From the NCBI GenBank assembly GCA_963697345.1, contig CAVONS010000022.1, positions 1 through 64,000 on the forward strand: a stretch of 64,000 nucleotides of DNA, given 5' to 3'. Positions 63,828 to 64,000 of the stretch are shown here, in pieces. The notes under the pieces are model-generated. The model was given only the letters and a program-made list of their open reading frames with translations, was not told the origin of the DNA and ran no database searches. Position 1 is the stretch's first letter. Each line of letters starts with the position of its first letter. The stretch is from Prado023 sp963697345 (GTDB lineage: Bacteria > Actinomycetota > Actinomycetes > S36-B12 > CAIYMF01). The position numbers and the translations under genes were made by a program.

Positions 63828-64000
63828 TTACAGCTCGATGCCCAGGCGGCGAGCGGACCGGGCGCGCTGACGGGTGGAGCGCATCCGCCGCAAGCGCTTG
63901 ACGAGCATCGGATCGGCCTTGAGCGCCGACGGATCGTCGATCAACGTGTTGAGCATCTGGTAGTAGCGCGTCGTCGAGCACTCGAACAACTCGCGGATCG
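63828..64000 (-). CDS. DUF3263 protein (partial, 5' end beyond the window)
   Basis: The last 57 residues of a minus-strand gene read IRELFECSTTRYYQMLNTLI, DPMLVKRLRRMRSTRQRARS and ARRLGIEL before TAA at 63828-63830. This matches the C-terminus of DUF3263, an actinobacterial helix-turn-helix protein. The start lies outside the window. Function unknown; a DNA-binding role is likely from its fold. Confidence 0.8.
   Translation of the reverse strand, partial: IRELFECSTTRYYQMLNTLIDDPSALKADPMLVKRLRRMRSTRQRARSARRLGIEL

Overview
The window is very GC-rich DNA from an actinobacterium (class Actinomycetes or close to it), probably an environmental genome. The signs are an IdeR-type DtxR regulator, wax ester synthase/DGAT paralogs, a GroEL2-type chaperonin under CIRCE operators, a cysO-like sulfur carrier after thrC, and the actinobacterial blocks pdxH / citrate synthase / serC and DUF2530-DUF3027 / DUF2771-csp-helicase-associated / XPB. 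Many genes start six or seven bases after a TANNNT-like -10 box with no Shine-Dalgarno site, so leaderless transcription looks common. The species cannot be named from the sequence.

Layout. 0-3.1 kb: a tightly overlapping sulfur cassette (SQR, DUF1641, TusE/DsrC-like, DsrE2-like) closed by a long hairpin. 3.1-5.8 kb: a broken acyltransferase and a DUF4097-like/DUF2089 pair. 5.8-11.3 kb: a 1478-residue secreted animal-type heme peroxidase with RTX repeats, beside a LigB-type dioxygenase. 11.5-14.7 kb: two WS/DGAT genes, the second broken. 14.7-16.7 kb: an NlpC/P60 hydrolase behind a ydaO (c-di-AMP) riboswitch, a CsoR/CstR-family repressor with a palindromic operator, and IdeR. 16.9-27.4 kb: photolyase, ParA with a small partner, lipoprotein, (p)ppGpp synthetase-like protein, broken fasciclin gene, esterase, ZIP transporter, nucleotidyltransferase, HAD phosphatase, PanE and cupin.

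27.4-44.1 kb is a nitrate-respiration and molybdenum-cofactor island. A regulator-narGHJI operon on the minus strand faces two nitrate/nitrite transporters on the plus strand. It is followed by moeA, mobA-DUF6457, moaC, a mogA/moaB-moaE fusion, moaA, moaD and a MOT1-type molybdate transporter, so cofactor synthesis, metal uptake, substrate transport and the enzyme lie together. 44-50.7 kb: ABC exporter, PH/SHOCT protein, pdxH, a badly damaged citrate synthase, serC lacking an N-terminal segment, and a hemerythrin-like protein. 50.7-58.9 kb: conserved actinobacterial genes ending in the XPB helicase. 59-64 kb: groEL with two CIRCE elements, small membrane proteins, thrC, a sulfur carrier and a partial DUF3263 gene.

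About twenty genes carry one-base frameshifts, several at C or G homopolymers and most of them extra bases, including all four nar genes and most Mo-cofactor genes. This looks more like residual assembly error than gene decay. For these genes the full span inferred from homology is given, so the coordinates are not a single open frame. Two three-copy sets of one palindromic repeat (core TTGCGGCAGGT) lie 3' of XPB and groEL.
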